From the NCBI GenBank assembly GCA_041917755.1, contig JAYRWY010000006.1, positions 62,001 through 126,000 of the forward strand: a stretch of DNA of 64,000 bases, read 5' to 3'. The DNA is from RGZA01 sp041917755 (lineage in GTDB: Bacteria > Pseudomonadota > Alphaproteobacteria > UBA9219 > RGZA01). The first letter of the stretch is position 1; the number at the start of each line of letters is the position of its first letter. Positions 44,951 to 55,200 of the stretch are shown in pieces. The translations under genes and the position numbers were made by a program. The notes beneath the pieces are model-generated. The model did not search any database. It was not told where the DNA came from and saw nothing but the letters and a program-made list of their open reading frames with translations.

Positions 44951-45462
44951 GATAAATATTCCGCCGCGATGTTCATGTAATGTTTGGGGCGGTGTTTAAT
45001 TTCGGCGATTTCATCATCTTTTAAATCACGCCAGTATTTGGCGGGGTTACCAACCCATAATTGCTTGCTGGGCACTACTTTGTTTTGCGTCACCAACGCG
45101 CCCGCACCCACCATCGCCAAACTTTCCACCCGTGCCTTATCAATTACCACCGCCTTCATGCCGATGAAGCATTGGTTTTCAAGCGTACAATCATGCAGCA
45201 GCGCCATATGCCCGATGGTCACATCATCGCCAATATGCGTGCCTTGCCCGCCATGGGTCACATGCACAATCGTGCCGTCCTGAATATTGGTGCGTGCGCC
45301 AACCCGTATCACATTCACATCACCGCGCAATACGCAGCCAAACCACACGGAGCTATGCGCTCCAATATGCACATCGCCCACCACCACTGCGCCCGGCGCA
45401 ATATAGGCTGTGGGGTCAATGGTGGGCATAACGCCCTTATAAGGAAGGATAATGGGTGACAT
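44926..45462 (-). CDS. Gamma-carbonic anhydrase family protein
   Basis: 178 residues from the ATG at 45462, which has an AGGTG upstream; 25 further codons are open to 45537 but unlike the family. The fold is a left-handed beta helix of hexapeptide repeats, with zinc ligands at about His67 (GTIVHVTH), His85 and His90 (IGHMALLHDC). This is the YrdA/PaaY-like group of trimeric zinc proteins; many lack measured carbonic anhydrase activity. Confidence 0.9.
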   Translation of the reverse strand: MSPIILPYKGVMPTIDPTAYIAPGAVVVGDVHIGAHSSVWFGCVLRGDVNVIRVGARTNIQDGTIVHVTHGGQGTHIGDDVTIGHMALLHDCTLENQCFIGMKAVVIDKARVESLAMVGAGALVTQNKVVPSKQLWVGNPAKYWRDLKDDEIAEIKHRPKHYMNIAAEYLSYIAFTRT

Positions 45463-45560
45463 TTTGTAACACCTGTGAGGGGAGTTTCTTAACTGGTTAC
45501 TAATATAATTGGACTGTACTATTTTACTAGTGCCCATAACGTCGCCTTAGGTGCCCCCCC

Positions 45561-46292
45561 ATGTCCACATCCCTGTTTGTCGGTTACGACCCCCGCGAAG
45601 ACGAAGCCTATCAGGTATGCGTGCATTCGGTTAAAAAACGCGCCAGCATCCCTGTCGATATTTTTGCATTGAAGTTACCGGAGTTACGTGCGCAAAAACT
45701 TTATACCCGTCTCTATTCCAAACGGAACGGGCAGATGTTCGATTTAATTTCCGATGCGCCGATGAGCACGGAATTTGCTATCTCCCGCTTTCTGACACCC
45801 ATTCTTTCCAAGACCCTCACCCCGAATAATCAGTGGGCCATTTTCTGTGATTGTGATTTTTTATGGCTGGATGATATCGCCAATCTGCTCAAACTCGCCG
45901 ACCCCAAATACGCCGTAATGTGCGTGCAGCATAAGCACGAACCAACTGAAACAGTGAAGATGGATGCGCAGATGCAGGTGCGCTATGCGCGCAAAAACTG
46001 GTCATCCTTGATGATGTTTAATTGCCAACATCCATCCAATAATGCCTTAACGGTGGAGTTGATTAACAAAGTACCGGGACGCGATTTGCACCGTTTTTGC
46101 TGGCTAAAAGACGAAGAAATCGGCGCGCTGCCGACCCGTTGGAACTGGCTGGAAGGCCACAACACCAAGGAAGCAACGCCGCCATCCATCGTGCATTACA
46201 CACGTGGCGGCCCATGGTTTGACCACATGAAACACTGCGATTACGCGCAGGAATATATCGACGAATTAGCTGATATGCGCAAAAGCGCGTAA
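45561..46292 (+). CDS. GT8-like glycosyltransferase
   Basis: 243 residues. The start MSTSLFVGYDPREDEAYQVC and the metal/nucleotide motif DCDFLW (about 97-102) suit a GT-A glycosyltransferase with a DxD site, close to the GT8 group. HYTRGGPWF near 212-220 is a typical C-terminal metal-binding His region in this group. The acceptor is unknown. It converges with the LivK-like gene, with three bases between the stops. Confidence 0.78.
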   Translation: MSTSLFVGYDPREDEAYQVCVHSVKKRASIPVDIFALKLPELRAQKLYTRLYSKRNGQMFDLISDAPMSTEFAISRFLTPILSKTLTPNNQWAIFCDCDFLWLDDIANLLKLADPKYAVMCVQHKHEPTETVKMDAQMQVRYARKNWSSLMMFNCQHPSNNALTVELINKVPGRDLHRFCWLKDEEIGALPTRWNWLEGHNTKEATPPSIVHYTRGGPWFDHMKHCDYAQEYIDELADMRKSA

Positions 46293-46295
46293 GCG

Positions 46296-47381
46296 TTACC
46301 GCTCCGCGTATGCGCCCTTCTTCCAGATATACATAACATAGGCTGGCGCAAGCACATCGCCTTTGGCATCAAAACCCAATTCGCCCAGCACGGTTTTAAA
46401 TTTATCCTTATGCATCGCTGCTGTTACCTTGGCGGCATCATTCGCGCCGGCTTGCTTCATCGCATCGGCAAATACCTGCACTGAGGCATAGGAATAAAGC
46501 GTGTAACCTTCAGGTTCGTATCCAGCCTTGCGTAATTGCTCCACCACTGGCTTTGCATCGGCATTTTTACGCGGGTCTGGGCCAAAGGTCATCAATACAC
46601 CCTCGCCCGCATTACCGGTAATCGACCAGAATTCATTGGTGACCAACGCATCACCGCCAATCACCTGCGCCTTCGATCCAGCTTCACGCAACTGGCGGGT
46701 AATCAGGCCGCTTTCGGTGTGATAACCGCCAATAAACACCACATCAATGTTCGATTGCTTCAAGCTGGCGACAATGGCCGAATAATCTTTCTCTCCTGCG
46801 GCAAAGGATTCAAAGGCAGTTTCGGTAATGCCCGCCTTGTTCAACTCCCGCTTTACCTCATCGGCGAGGCCGCGCCCATAGGCGGATTTATCGTTCAGCA
46901 GCGCGATTTTTTTGCCTTTAAATTCCTTCACAATAGTTTCGGCAATCACCCCGCCCTGCTTATCATCACGGCCACACACGCGAAAAATGGTATCGCTGCC
47001 TTCATCGGTATATTTGGGATTGGTTGCGCCCGGTGAAATCAGCAACACTTTTTCTTCAATAAAAACTTTAGATGCAGGAATGGCTGAACCAGAGCAATAA
47101 TGCCCCACCACATACTTAATGCCCTTACTGGCCATCTGGTTGGCGGCAGCAACTGCTTGCTTGGGATCGCACGCGTCATCCGCGCTTTCTAACTTCAATT
47201 GTTGGCCAAGTACGCCGCCCGCTTCGTTGATGTTTTTAACGGCATGCTCCGCGCCTTTCTTTATCTGTTCACCGAACACAGCATATTGACCCGATAGCGG
47301 TGCGATAAGACCAATCGAAATATCTGCATGTGCAAATACCGGAAACAATAACGCGGCAGCGGTGAGAAATAGTTTTTTCAT
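46296..47381 (-). CDS. Branched-chain amino-acid-type ABC substrate-binding protein
   Basis: 361 residues with a signal peptide (1-19, FAHA). The body is a type 1 periplasmic-binding fold: IGLIAPLSGQYAVFGEQ at the start, SADDACDPKQAV, YVVGHYCSGSAIPAS and SPGATNPKYT are LivK/LivJ hallmarks. The ATG overlaps the livF stop (ATGA). The ligand is probably an amino acid, not certainly branched-chain. Confidence 0.92.
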   Translation of the reverse strand: MKKLFLTAAALLFPVFAHADISIGLIAPLSGQYAVFGEQIKKGAEHAVKNINEAGGVLGQQLKLESADDACDPKQAVAAANQMASKGIKYVVGHYCSGSAIPASKVFIEEKVLLISPGATNPKYTDEGSDTIFRVCGRDDKQGGVIAETIVKEFKGKKIALLNDKSAYGRGLADEVKRELNKAGITETAFESFAAGEKDYSAIVASLKQSNIDVVFIGGYHTESGLITRQLREAGSKAQVIGGDALVTNEFWSITGNAGEGVLMTFGPDPRKNADAKPVVEQLRKAGYEPEGYTLYSYASVQVFADAMKQAGANDAAKVTAAMHKDKFKTVLGELGFDAKGDVLAPAYVMYIWKKGAYAER

Positions 47382-48103
47382 GCAGACTTCCTTTCGTGAT
47401 GTCCTTCAAGGTATGCGGCTCTCACCGCAGGATGGGTAAGTAATTCCTGGCCACTACCGCTTAGTGTAACGCGCCCACCTACTAATACATGGCCTTTATG
47501 TGCCAATTTAAGGGCGGCGTTGGCGTTTTGCTCCACCAGAAAAATGGTCAGTTTTTCTTGTTCATTGAGGCGTTTCAGGCTGGCGAAGATATCTTTGACA
47601 ATCAGCGGCGCAAGACCCAGCGATGGCTCATCCAGTATCAAAAGCTTTGGCCGTGACATCATTGCACGCCCCAGCGCCAGCATTTGCTGTTCCCCCCCGG
47701 ACAACGTGCCTGCGATTTGCTTGATGCGTTCCTGCAGACGCGGGAATAGCACGAAGACCTTTTCCAAATCTGCCGCGTTATGTGCCGCGCTTTCAAAATA
47801 TCCGCCGAGTTGCAGGTTTTCTAAAACAGTCATGCGCGGGAAAATATGGCGGCCTTCCGGCACATGCGCGATGCCCATACGCATGATTTCATCAGTGGGC
47901 AGATGGGTTATCTCACGTCCCTCGAACACAATGCGTCCGGTCTTGGCGCGCGGGTTACCGCACAGCGTCATCAATAATGTGGTTTTGCCTGCGCCATTCG
48001 CCCCAATCAGGGTTACGATTTCACCTGCCTGCACATCAAGACTAACGTCATGCAGGACATCGACCGGGCCATAGGATGATGAAACATTCTGGAATTGCAA
48101 CAT
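47378..48103 (-). CDS. livF: ABC transporter ATP-binding protein LivF
   Basis: 241 residues. Walker A GANGAGKTTL, signature LSGGEQQML, Walker B LLILDEPSLGLAP and the H-loop region IFLVEQN. The LivF type is shown by the DEPSLGLAP and AHVPEGRHIFPRM segments. It would pair with LivG (50003-50839), although an unrelated 530-residue gene lies between them. No LivH or LivM permease is seen in this window. Confidence 0.93.
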   Translation of the reverse strand: MLQFQNVSSSYGPVDVLHDVSLDVQAGEIVTLIGANGAGKTTLLMTLCGNPRAKTGRIVFEGREITHLPTDEIMRMGIAHVPEGRHIFPRMTVLENLQLGGYFESAAHNAADLEKVFVLFPRLQERIKQIAGTLSGGEQQMLALGRAMMSRPKLLILDEPSLGLAPLIVKDIFASLKRLNEQEKLTIFLVEQNANAALKLAHKGHVLVGGRVTLSGSGQELLTHPAVRAAYLEGHHERKSA

Positions 48104-48150
48104 GACGCCATTATCAATGGTTTCATGCGGACTGACCAGAGATTCAATAG

Positions 48151-49743
48151 CTACAGATTCAACATAATCCCGCGCAATTTACCCAATCCACCGGATATTT
48201 TGCCAACCGCGCCGCTTTTTTCCGGACGGTCTGGCTGGGTTTCATCGGGGTCTACACGCAAGGCGCGGTTATGGGTCATGCGTACAAACCGCGCGGCATC
48301 ATCATTCCACATATGGGTATCGAGGGTGCGGATTTCCTTGTGCACCAAGCGTACCTTCACATCAGGAATGACATCATCTTTGCCAAGCAAAATTTTTTGT
48401 CCGTTTTCGATACTGACCAATAACCGCTCATGCGCCTGCGTGGTAATTTTTTTCTCACCCGCCAAAGTTTGCAGATAAACACGCATGCTTTCACGGTCAC
48501 CTACCGTCTCCATTTCTTTTAATGGAGCGTTTAGTTTGCTGGCAGTGTAATTTGCGACAAAGTTGCGCGTGAGCTCCAAACGATGCAAGCCTGTTAATGC
48601 CTCCACGGCTAATTCATTGGCTTCACCGTTGATGTATTTAAGCTCCGCGCCTTCCATGTCAAACAGACTCATCGCATAGTCACGCATGCGGTTATCACCA
48701 TCACGCTTTATCGCATCCACTCCATAACGAATGCTGCGCGACAAGGTATGCATGACCTGTTGACCAATCGTCATGGTGGGAATGGCAGGCTGATCATGTC
48801 TGCAAATACCGTTTTTCACGCACCCACAACGGCCATGCGTCGTGATGATGATTTCTTTTGCGCCGCTTTCCATCGCATGGGTAAAGGCATAAAGCGATGT
48901 ATCATTCATCACCATGGGGTCATTGGAATCTTCGATTAATCCGCCCACGGTGCGGTCAATAAACACGCGGCCAATACCCGGCACGTCCATGGTGGTTTGC
49001 CCATCCACACGGGAGTCATGGCACAAGAACATCACGGCTTTGGGTTTTTGGCTATCCTGCAATTTTTCAGGCTCATTGGCATCTTGATATTGATGCGCAC
49101 GCGCCCGCAGCGTGTGGTATGCAGCAAGCGTCACTTCCTTGGCGACTAATGCCGTTCCCATCACCAGATAACGCGGAGAGATGCTGAATGAATAGTCATG
49201 GCCGAACCATTTGCGTGTGACACGCGTACCGGCATCCATATCGCGGCGCATGATTTCGATAAACTTGTCGCGGAAGGAGAATTTTTCATAATTCAACCAG
49301 CCGCCATGCACCAATAACACGGCCGTGTCATGATATTCGGCGGGAAACTGGCGTAGCACCTCGCCAATGGCTTTGATTTTTCCACGGTTCAAGATGGATC
49401 GTGAGATGAAACGGTGCGGTATTTTGCGCGCTGCTGCGGCATCCAGTTCATAAACGCGTTTTTCCGGTAGCTGCGTTGGCAGCAATAACCGTTCATCACC
49501 AGCAACACGGGAAATACTGTCTTTCCAGATTTCATAGGCCATTTTGCGCATTAAGACAGGGCTACGGCCAAAGGTTTCCTGAACTGCATTCGCCCATTCA
49601 TCAGGCTCCATATATCCTGGATTATAATCTTCCAATGCCTTTGCAAATACGGTTTCAGGACGTTCACTTGGTGGCCATGCTTCCCCGGCGCGAGGTTGCA
49701 CAAAACCTTCCCCAAAACGGGGTTGGCGCGTTGTCATATTCAT
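48151..49743 (-). CDS. Unknown protein with a beta-carbonic-anhydrase-like core
   Basis: 530 residues. Residues 235-310 read like a beta-carbonic anhydrase: Cys241-His-Asp243-Ser-Arg245 (CHDSRV) corresponds to the CxDSR motif, GRVFIDRTVGG to the following strand, and SLYAFTHAMESGAKEIIITTHGRCGC supplies His303 and Cys306. All three zinc ligands and the Asp-Arg dyad are therefore present. About 230 residues before and 220 after have no family I know, so the whole is more than twice the size of a normal beta-CA. It lies between livG and livF on the same strand. Confidence 0.65.
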   Translation of the reverse strand: MNMTTRQPRFGEGFVQPRAGEAWPPSERPETVFAKALEDYNPGYMEPDEWANAVQETFGRSPVLMRKMAYEIWKDSISRVAGDERLLLPTQLPEKRVYELDAAAARKIPHRFISRSILNRGKIKAIGEVLRQFPAEYHDTAVLLVHGGWLNYEKFSFRDKFIEIMRRDMDAGTRVTRKWFGHDYSFSISPRYLVMGTALVAKEVTLAAYHTLRARAHQYQDANEPEKLQDSQKPKAVMFLCHDSRVDGQTTMDVPGIGRVFIDRTVGGLIEDSNDPMVMNDTSLYAFTHAMESGAKEIIITTHGRCGCVKNGICRHDQPAIPTMTIGQQVMHTLSRSIRYGVDAIKRDGDNRMRDYAMSLFDMEGAELKYINGEANELAVEALTGLHRLELTRNFVANYTASKLNAPLKEMETVGDRESMRVYLQTLAGEKKITTQAHERLLVSIENGQKILLGKDDVIPDVKVRLVHKEIRTLDTHMWNDDAARFVRMTHNRALRVDPDETQPDRPEKSGAVGKISGGLGKLRGIMLNL

Positions 49744-50002
49744 CTCTCTTGTTGCATGTACGCATGAGACATTCTCATACGGTTCGATACAGCGATCCCA
49801 TGATGGTAAGACTTGTATCGGTGGTGTGGGCGGCGATCCCGTTTTTTGTTGTTATGTCGCCTTGTATGTCTTCCTAAAAAACTTGTTTTTATTGTTCTCG
49901 GGGGGATGTGTAGGCCTCTTGTTTTACTTGCGGAACTGCCATTGTGTCGCAGTGCGCAAAAAACATTTGGAGTGTGCTAATTGCCTGAAAAACAGTGAAT
50001 AA

Positions 50003-50839
50003 TCAGTCTGTTTCAACGCCCAGATAGGCCTTAATCACTTCCGGGTTTTCGCGCACTTCTGCGGCACGGCCTTGCGCAATCTTTGCCCCGTGGTCGAGCA
50101 CGATGACATGATCGGAAATACCCATCACCACGCTCATATCATGTTCAATCAGTAACACCGATAATTGATGCGTATCACGCAGGCCCACTAAAAATTCCGC
50201 CAGCGCGTTGGACTCCTTGGGGTTTAATCCGGCGGCGGGTTCATCAAGGCATAATAGTTTTGGATTCATGCACAGCGCGCGCGCAATTTCCAAACGGCGC
50301 TGCGCGCCATAGGGCAAACTTCCCGCCTCCGCATCTGCCAAATCAATCAGGCCGAGTTGTTCAAGCCAATAACTCGCCTTTTCCACCGCCTTGCGTTCCG
50401 CCGCGCGGTAAGATGGCAAATTGAGTAATCCCGCAATGCTGAAGCGTGATGCGGCCATCAATGCCACATGTTGCCCCGCCAATGCGTTTTCCAATACCGA
50501 TAGGCGTTTGAACAAACGAATGTTCTGGAATGTGCGGGCAAGGCCAGCCTTCACGCCGATTTCATGCGTGGGCAATTTGCCCAAATCAAATGCACCACCC
50601 CCCGCGCCCGTATACGCCGTGAGCATGCCCGATGTGGGGCGATAAAAACCAGTCAGGCAATTGAATACGGTTGTTTTCCCCGCGCCATTGGGGCCGATGA
50701 TGGCGGTTATTGCCCGCGCACCAATATCAAAGCTGACATTATCCACCGCCAACAATCCGCCGAAACGTTTGGTCAATCCATCGGCGCGCACTAATGGCTG
50801 CGTGGTGGGTTCTGGTTTCTGCGCGGCGTTCGTGCTCAT
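50003..50839 (-). CDS. livG: ABC transporter ATP-binding protein LivG
   Basis: 278 residues from the ATG at 50839, which overlaps the stop of the SGNH-like gene (ATGA); the upstream in-frame Met would lie inside that gene. Walker A GPNGAGKTTVFN, LARTFQNIRLF (a LivG feature), LPYGAQRRLEIARAL as signature and LLCLDEPAAGLNP. A 259-base gap to the next gene on the same strand contains no gene. Confidence 0.93.
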   Translation of the reverse strand: MSTNAAQKPEPTTQPLVRADGLTKRFGGLLAVDNVSFDIGARAITAIIGPNGAGKTTVFNCLTGFYRPTSGMLTAYTGAGGGAFDLGKLPTHEIGVKAGLARTFQNIRLFKRLSVLENALAGQHVALMAASRFSIAGLLNLPSYRAAERKAVEKASYWLEQLGLIDLADAEAGSLPYGAQRRLEIARALCMNPKLLCLDEPAAGLNPKESNALAEFLVGLRDTHQLSVLLIEHDMSVVMGISDHVIVLDHGAKIAQGRAAEVRENPEVIKAYLGVETD

Positions 50840-51609
50840 AACAATCCCTTCGTGCGCTCTTCCCATAATGGCCAATAACGCTGGCTGAGGTGCACATCAT
50901 CGCTGGAAAATTCGGGAATGGTGTTCAGCTTATCATCCACCAATTTATCAATCAGTGAAATCACCTCAACCCCGCGCGCGCGGCATAGTTCGCGCAAGAT
51001 TCCGGTAAACTGAATGCTGATCCAGTTCCGCTCCACGGTTGTGCCAATGGTATAGTATTGATGCATATCGGCTGGGCGCGGCGTGGAGGCAACGGGGCCA
51101 TACACAAACGGGCGAAAGCCGTTTAACTTCAATTCCATAATGAAGGATATGTAACGCAGCGCCGATATTTGCGCAGATTCCATCCAGCCGTTTAAGGTGT
51201 CATTGCCCGCTGCGCGTGCGCGTTCACGGATGCTAAACCGGCAATCCATTTCACCAAATACCAATACAATCGGCGGGTTGCCGCATGCGCGTACTTCGGG
51301 CAAGGCCTTGGCAACTTTTTCGCGTGATAAATTACGGCCATTTTTTTTGGCCAGCGATGTCGCAAGCCCCGAGCCCAGATGATACACCCGCACGCCTTCA
51401 TGCACGCGTTTGATTTCGGCATGGGTATCAAGGATTTTTTCTGCACCTGCAAAAAACAAACTATGGCTATCGCCCATCACGAAATAGCGCGGCGGGTTAT
51501 CCAGATCACCCGTGCGCTGAAACACCTTGGCGTAATAGTCTTGGTCGCTATCACCGGAATACTCGCCAGAATGCGGTGCAGATGGGTCGGCTTGGGTCGG
51601 GTCGGTCAT
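50836..51609 (-). CDS. SGNH/GDSL-like hydrolase
   Basis: 257 residues without a signal peptide. Block I is FVMGDSHS with Ser48 as the probable nucleophile, a middle block is LVFGEMDCR, and the end has SSDDVHLS with Asp237 and His240 as the DxxH catalytic pair. This is the plan of SGNH hydrolases, which remove acyl or acetyl groups from lipids or glycans. Substrate unknown. It is translationally coupled to livG. Confidence 0.72.
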   Translation of the reverse strand: MTDPTQADPSAPHSGEYSGDSDQDYYAKVFQRTGDLDNPPRYFVMGDSHSLFFAGAEKILDTHAEIKRVHEGVRVYHLGSGLATSLAKKNGRNLSREKVAKALPEVRACGNPPIVLVFGEMDCRFSIRERARAAGNDTLNGWMESAQISALRYISFIMELKLNGFRPFVYGPVASTPRPADMHQYYTIGTTVERNWISIQFTGILRELCRARGVEVISLIDKLVDDKLNTIPEFSSDDVHLSQRYWPLWEERTKGLL

Positions 51610-51798
51610 TGCGGCGGGCTATGGGCTCAGCAGATGGGTTAATAGACGTACGTAATCGGGCATGACAGGCAGGCGTTTTTGCCATTTAACCCTTATATTA
51701 TGGGGGATATTCGGGGCATGGCAAAAGACTTACCGCCCACCACTCTAAACTGCTTGATTTATATGCCAAGAGCGATTATTTAAGGCTCTCTTTTAAAG

Positions 51799-51904
51799 AA
51801 GCCTTTCAGCCGACCCCTTCGTCTAGAGGCCTAGGACATTACCCTTTCACGGTAGTAACACGGGTTCGAATCCCGTAGGGGTCGCCATTAAATAAAGGCT
51901 TTTT
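51799..51904 (+). terminator. Inverted repeat flanking tRNA-Glu, with T-run
   Basis: AAGCCTTT (51799-51806) before the tRNA pairs with AAAGGCTT (51894-51901) after it, and the right arm runs into five T. The arms could pair across the precursor tRNA for processing, or the right arm could act as a terminator. Basis: sequence only. Confidence 0.45.
51812..51887 (+). tRNA. tRNA-Glu (anticodon TTC)
   Basis: 76 bases including an encoded CCA. The acceptor stem GACCCCT pairs fully with AGGGGTC. The anticodon loop is CTTTCAC, giving TTC and thus glutamate. The T-arm TTCGAAT is intact. It stands at the left edge of the restriction/reverse transcriptase island, a usual insertion point for mobile DNA. 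Confidence 0.97.
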
Positions 51905-51920
51905 GCAAGTCTCTATAAAA

Positions 51921-51941
51921 TTTTGGGTAACTTTTGGGTAA
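51921..51941. repeat. Direct repeat TTTTGGGTAA downstream of tRNA-Glu
   Basis: TTTTGGGTAA occurs twice (51921-51930 and 51932-51941) with one base between. Repeats of this kind close to a tRNA 3' end often belong to integrase binding sites, but no integrase gene remains here, so this is only a hint of past integration. Confidence 0.4.
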
Positions 51942-52071
51942 TAAGCAGTTTTAAACGCGCTTGTTCACATGACAGCTTTTAAATAATACGATTGCTTGTT
52001 ACCTCCCCGTTTTTCCCTTATTTTCTCACAAACTAATCCCTATCGAAGGCAACTCTGTGCAAACAGATATA

Positions 52072-52233
52072 ATGACCATTCGTGAATTAGCTGCCTATCT
52101 GAAGATGGCAGAGAAGACACTTTACCGTTTGGCAGCGGATAACGGTATTCCCGGCTTTAAAGTCGGTGGCTCTTGGCGCTTTCGTAAAAGCGAGATTGAT
52201 AAATGGATTATCAAGCAGGAGAAACAGGCATGA
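52072..52233 (+). CDS. Excisionase-type HTH protein (MerR/HTH_17-like)
   Basis: 53 residues; an in-frame GTG at 52057 would add five. It is almost entirely one winged helix-turn-helix: TIRELAAYLKMAEKTLYRLA, then GIPGFKVGGSWRFRKSEIDKW, the standard form of excisionase-family DNA-binding domains. Its stop overlaps the helicase start (ATGA). It is probably the control protein of the operon, or what remains of a mobile element's excisionase. Confidence 0.82.
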   Translation: MTIRELAAYLKMAEKTLYRLAADNGIPGFKVGGSWRFRKSEIDKWIIKQEKQA

Positions 52234-55200
52234 AAATCCTCGATAATATAAACAACCTGCTGGGCGAAGACTTAAAGACATCTCTAGAGGCATCTTCAAA
52301 ACTCAAGATCGCAGCATCATGCTTTTCGATATATGCATATGAAGCCCTACAGTCAAAATTTTCCAAGATTGATTCCTTAGAATTTATTTTCACGGCTCCA
52401 ACATTCATTCCCAATGAAGTTACGGACAAAATTCGTAAAGAAAGAAGAGAGTTCTTTATCCCAAAAGCAAGCCGAGAAAGTGCGCTTTATGGATCAGATT
52501 TTGAAATTCATCTTAGAAACAAACTTACCCAAAGAGCCGTTGCGCGTGAATGTGCCGCATGGGTGCGTAAAAAGGCCAAATTCAAGTCAAACAAACTTAA
52601 AGTTCAGATGCAACAGTTCATCTGTATTGAGGGCAAAGAGAATAATATTGCCTATGCGCCCTTGCATGGCTTTACTGCCGTTGATTTAGGCTATCAACAA
52701 GGTGATGCGGTATCTAATTTTGTTAACCGTCTTGATGACCAAGCCTATACAGGCCAGTACTTACAGCTGTTTGAACAAATCTGGAATGACCCAGCTAAGT
52801 TGGAAGATGTTACAGAGGCAATTTGCGAGCATATAGAATCCGTCTATCAAGAAAATTCACCTGAGCGAATTTATTTCCAAATTCTCTACAATATATTCAA
52901 TGAATTTCTAGCAGAGATAGACGAAGACGACTTGCCCAATGATCGCACAGGCTATCAGGATAGCCTTGTCTGGCAAAAATTGTTCAATTTTCAGCGTGAC
53001 GCTGCCGTAGGTATCATCAATAAGCTGGAAACCTATAATGGATGCATTCTTGCCGATAGTGTTGGCCTTGGGAAAACCTTCACAGCTTTGGCTGTGATTA
53101 AGTACTATGAGCTAAGAAACAAGTCTGTGTTGGTTCTCTGCCCGAAGAAGCTGGCTGATAACTGGCTTAACTATAACAAAAACCTTAAGACTAATATCTT
53201 CTCTAAGGATCGCTTCGGCTACGATGTTTTGTGTCATACCGATTTATCCCGCACCTCAGGGGATTCCTTTGGCATTGCCCTGAATAGGATCAACTGGGGC
53301 AATTATGATCTGGTCGTCATTGATGAATCCCATAACTTCCGTAACAACGAGGCCTTCAAGGAAAAGGAGACGCGTTACCAAAAGCTAATGAACAAGGTTA
53401 TCCGCGAAGGTGTAAAAACCAAGGTTCTGATGCTTTCTGCTACGCCCGTAAACAATCGCTTCAGCGATTTAAGAAATCAGCTGGCCTTGGCTTATGAAGG
53501 TGACTCTGAGAGCCTGAATAAAAAGCTTAAGACAAAGCGCAGTATTGAAGAGATATTCCGCAGAGCACAGGCGGCGTTTAACAACTGGACAAGGCTTCCG
53601 CCTGAAGAGAGAACAGCCCGCGCAATACTTGAGAACTTAGACTTTGATTTCTTTGAATTGCTAGATAGCGTCACGATTGCACGCTCACGCAAGCATATCG
53701 AAACATTTTATGATACAAAAGACATAGGCAATTTTCCCGAGCGCCGCAAACCACTATCCTTCCATTGCCCCCTGACACACCGAGACGATGTGATGGGCTT
53801 TAACGAGATTTTTGGCCAGCTTTCGCTTCTAAAATTGGCTGTCTATGCACCTATCAGCTATATCCTGCCAAGCCGTATTCGTATGTACGAAGAGATGTAC
53901 GATACGGAAGTTGAAGGCGGAAGAAGCCGCTTCCGGCAGGTTGACCGTGAACGCAGCTTGCAGGCGTTGATGACAACCAATCTGCTCAAGCGTCTTGAAA
54001 GCTCTGTTGAGGCTTTCAGGCTTACTTTGGGCGCACTTCGAAAGAACATTACCAATACTCTTGAAACGATTGAACGCTTCCAGAAGAACGGCCAAGCAAT
54101 TCAGGTTACGGATTTCACTGACGGCCTAGAAAATTTGGAAGCAGAAGAAGATGATTTTTCTGATTTAGGTGAATCTGTAGGCGGCAAAGTTCAGATCAGC
54201 CTCAGCGATATGGATGTAGATTCATGGAAGAATGATCTAGGTGGAGATCTTGCGCTCATTGAAGCGCTGCTGACATCGATGGTTAAGATAACGCCAGAAG
54301 ATGATGCTAAGTTGCAGCATTTGCGCGGTCATGTTTTCAGCAAGCTTGATAACCTGATAAATACGGGTAACAAGAAAATACTTATTTTTACAGCCTACGC
54401 CGATACCGCGAATTACCTATATGAGAACCTGTCTAAAACTATTTTAGAACACCGAAAACTGCATACCGCCAAGGTAACAGGCAAAGACACGCCGAAATCT
54501 ACTCTTGGCAAAGGCTATGATTTCCAGTCAATCCTGACTCTCTTCTCTCCGCGTTCCAAGGAAAAGGCCTTAGTTATGCCAGAAGAGAAAGGCGAGATAG
54601 ACATTCTTATTGGCACGGATTGCATCTCCGAGGGTCAAAATCTTCAGGATTGCGATTACCTAATTAACTATGACATTCACTGGAATCCCGTGCGGATTAT
54701 CCAACGCTTCGGGCGTGTGGATCGCATCGGCTCCCCCAATTCTTGCATCCAACTTGTGAACTACTGGCCAGATATTACGCTGGATGAATATATCAATCTG
54801 AAAGAGCGCGTTGAAAACCGCATGATGATTGCGGACGTAACCGCCACGGGCGATGACAACGTGCTGACCGCCAAGAGCAGCGAAGTTTCTTATCGTAAAG
54901 AGCAGCTCCGCCGCCTTCAGGATGAAGTAATTGAGTTGGAAGATGTCAAAGCAGGTGTATCCATCACTGACCTCGGCCTGAATGATTTCCGCATGGACTT
55001 GCTGAACTACGTCAAAGAGCATGGCGATATAGCGGATGCACCTAAGGGAATGCACGCTGTTGTTCCCGCGCAGTCGGAATTAGGCTTGAAGCCGGGCGCT
55101 ATCTTTGCCCTGCGAAATCGTAATGATGGCGTGAATATCAACCAACAAAACCGCCTGCATCCCTATTACCTGATTTATATCGCCAAGGATGGCACGGTCA

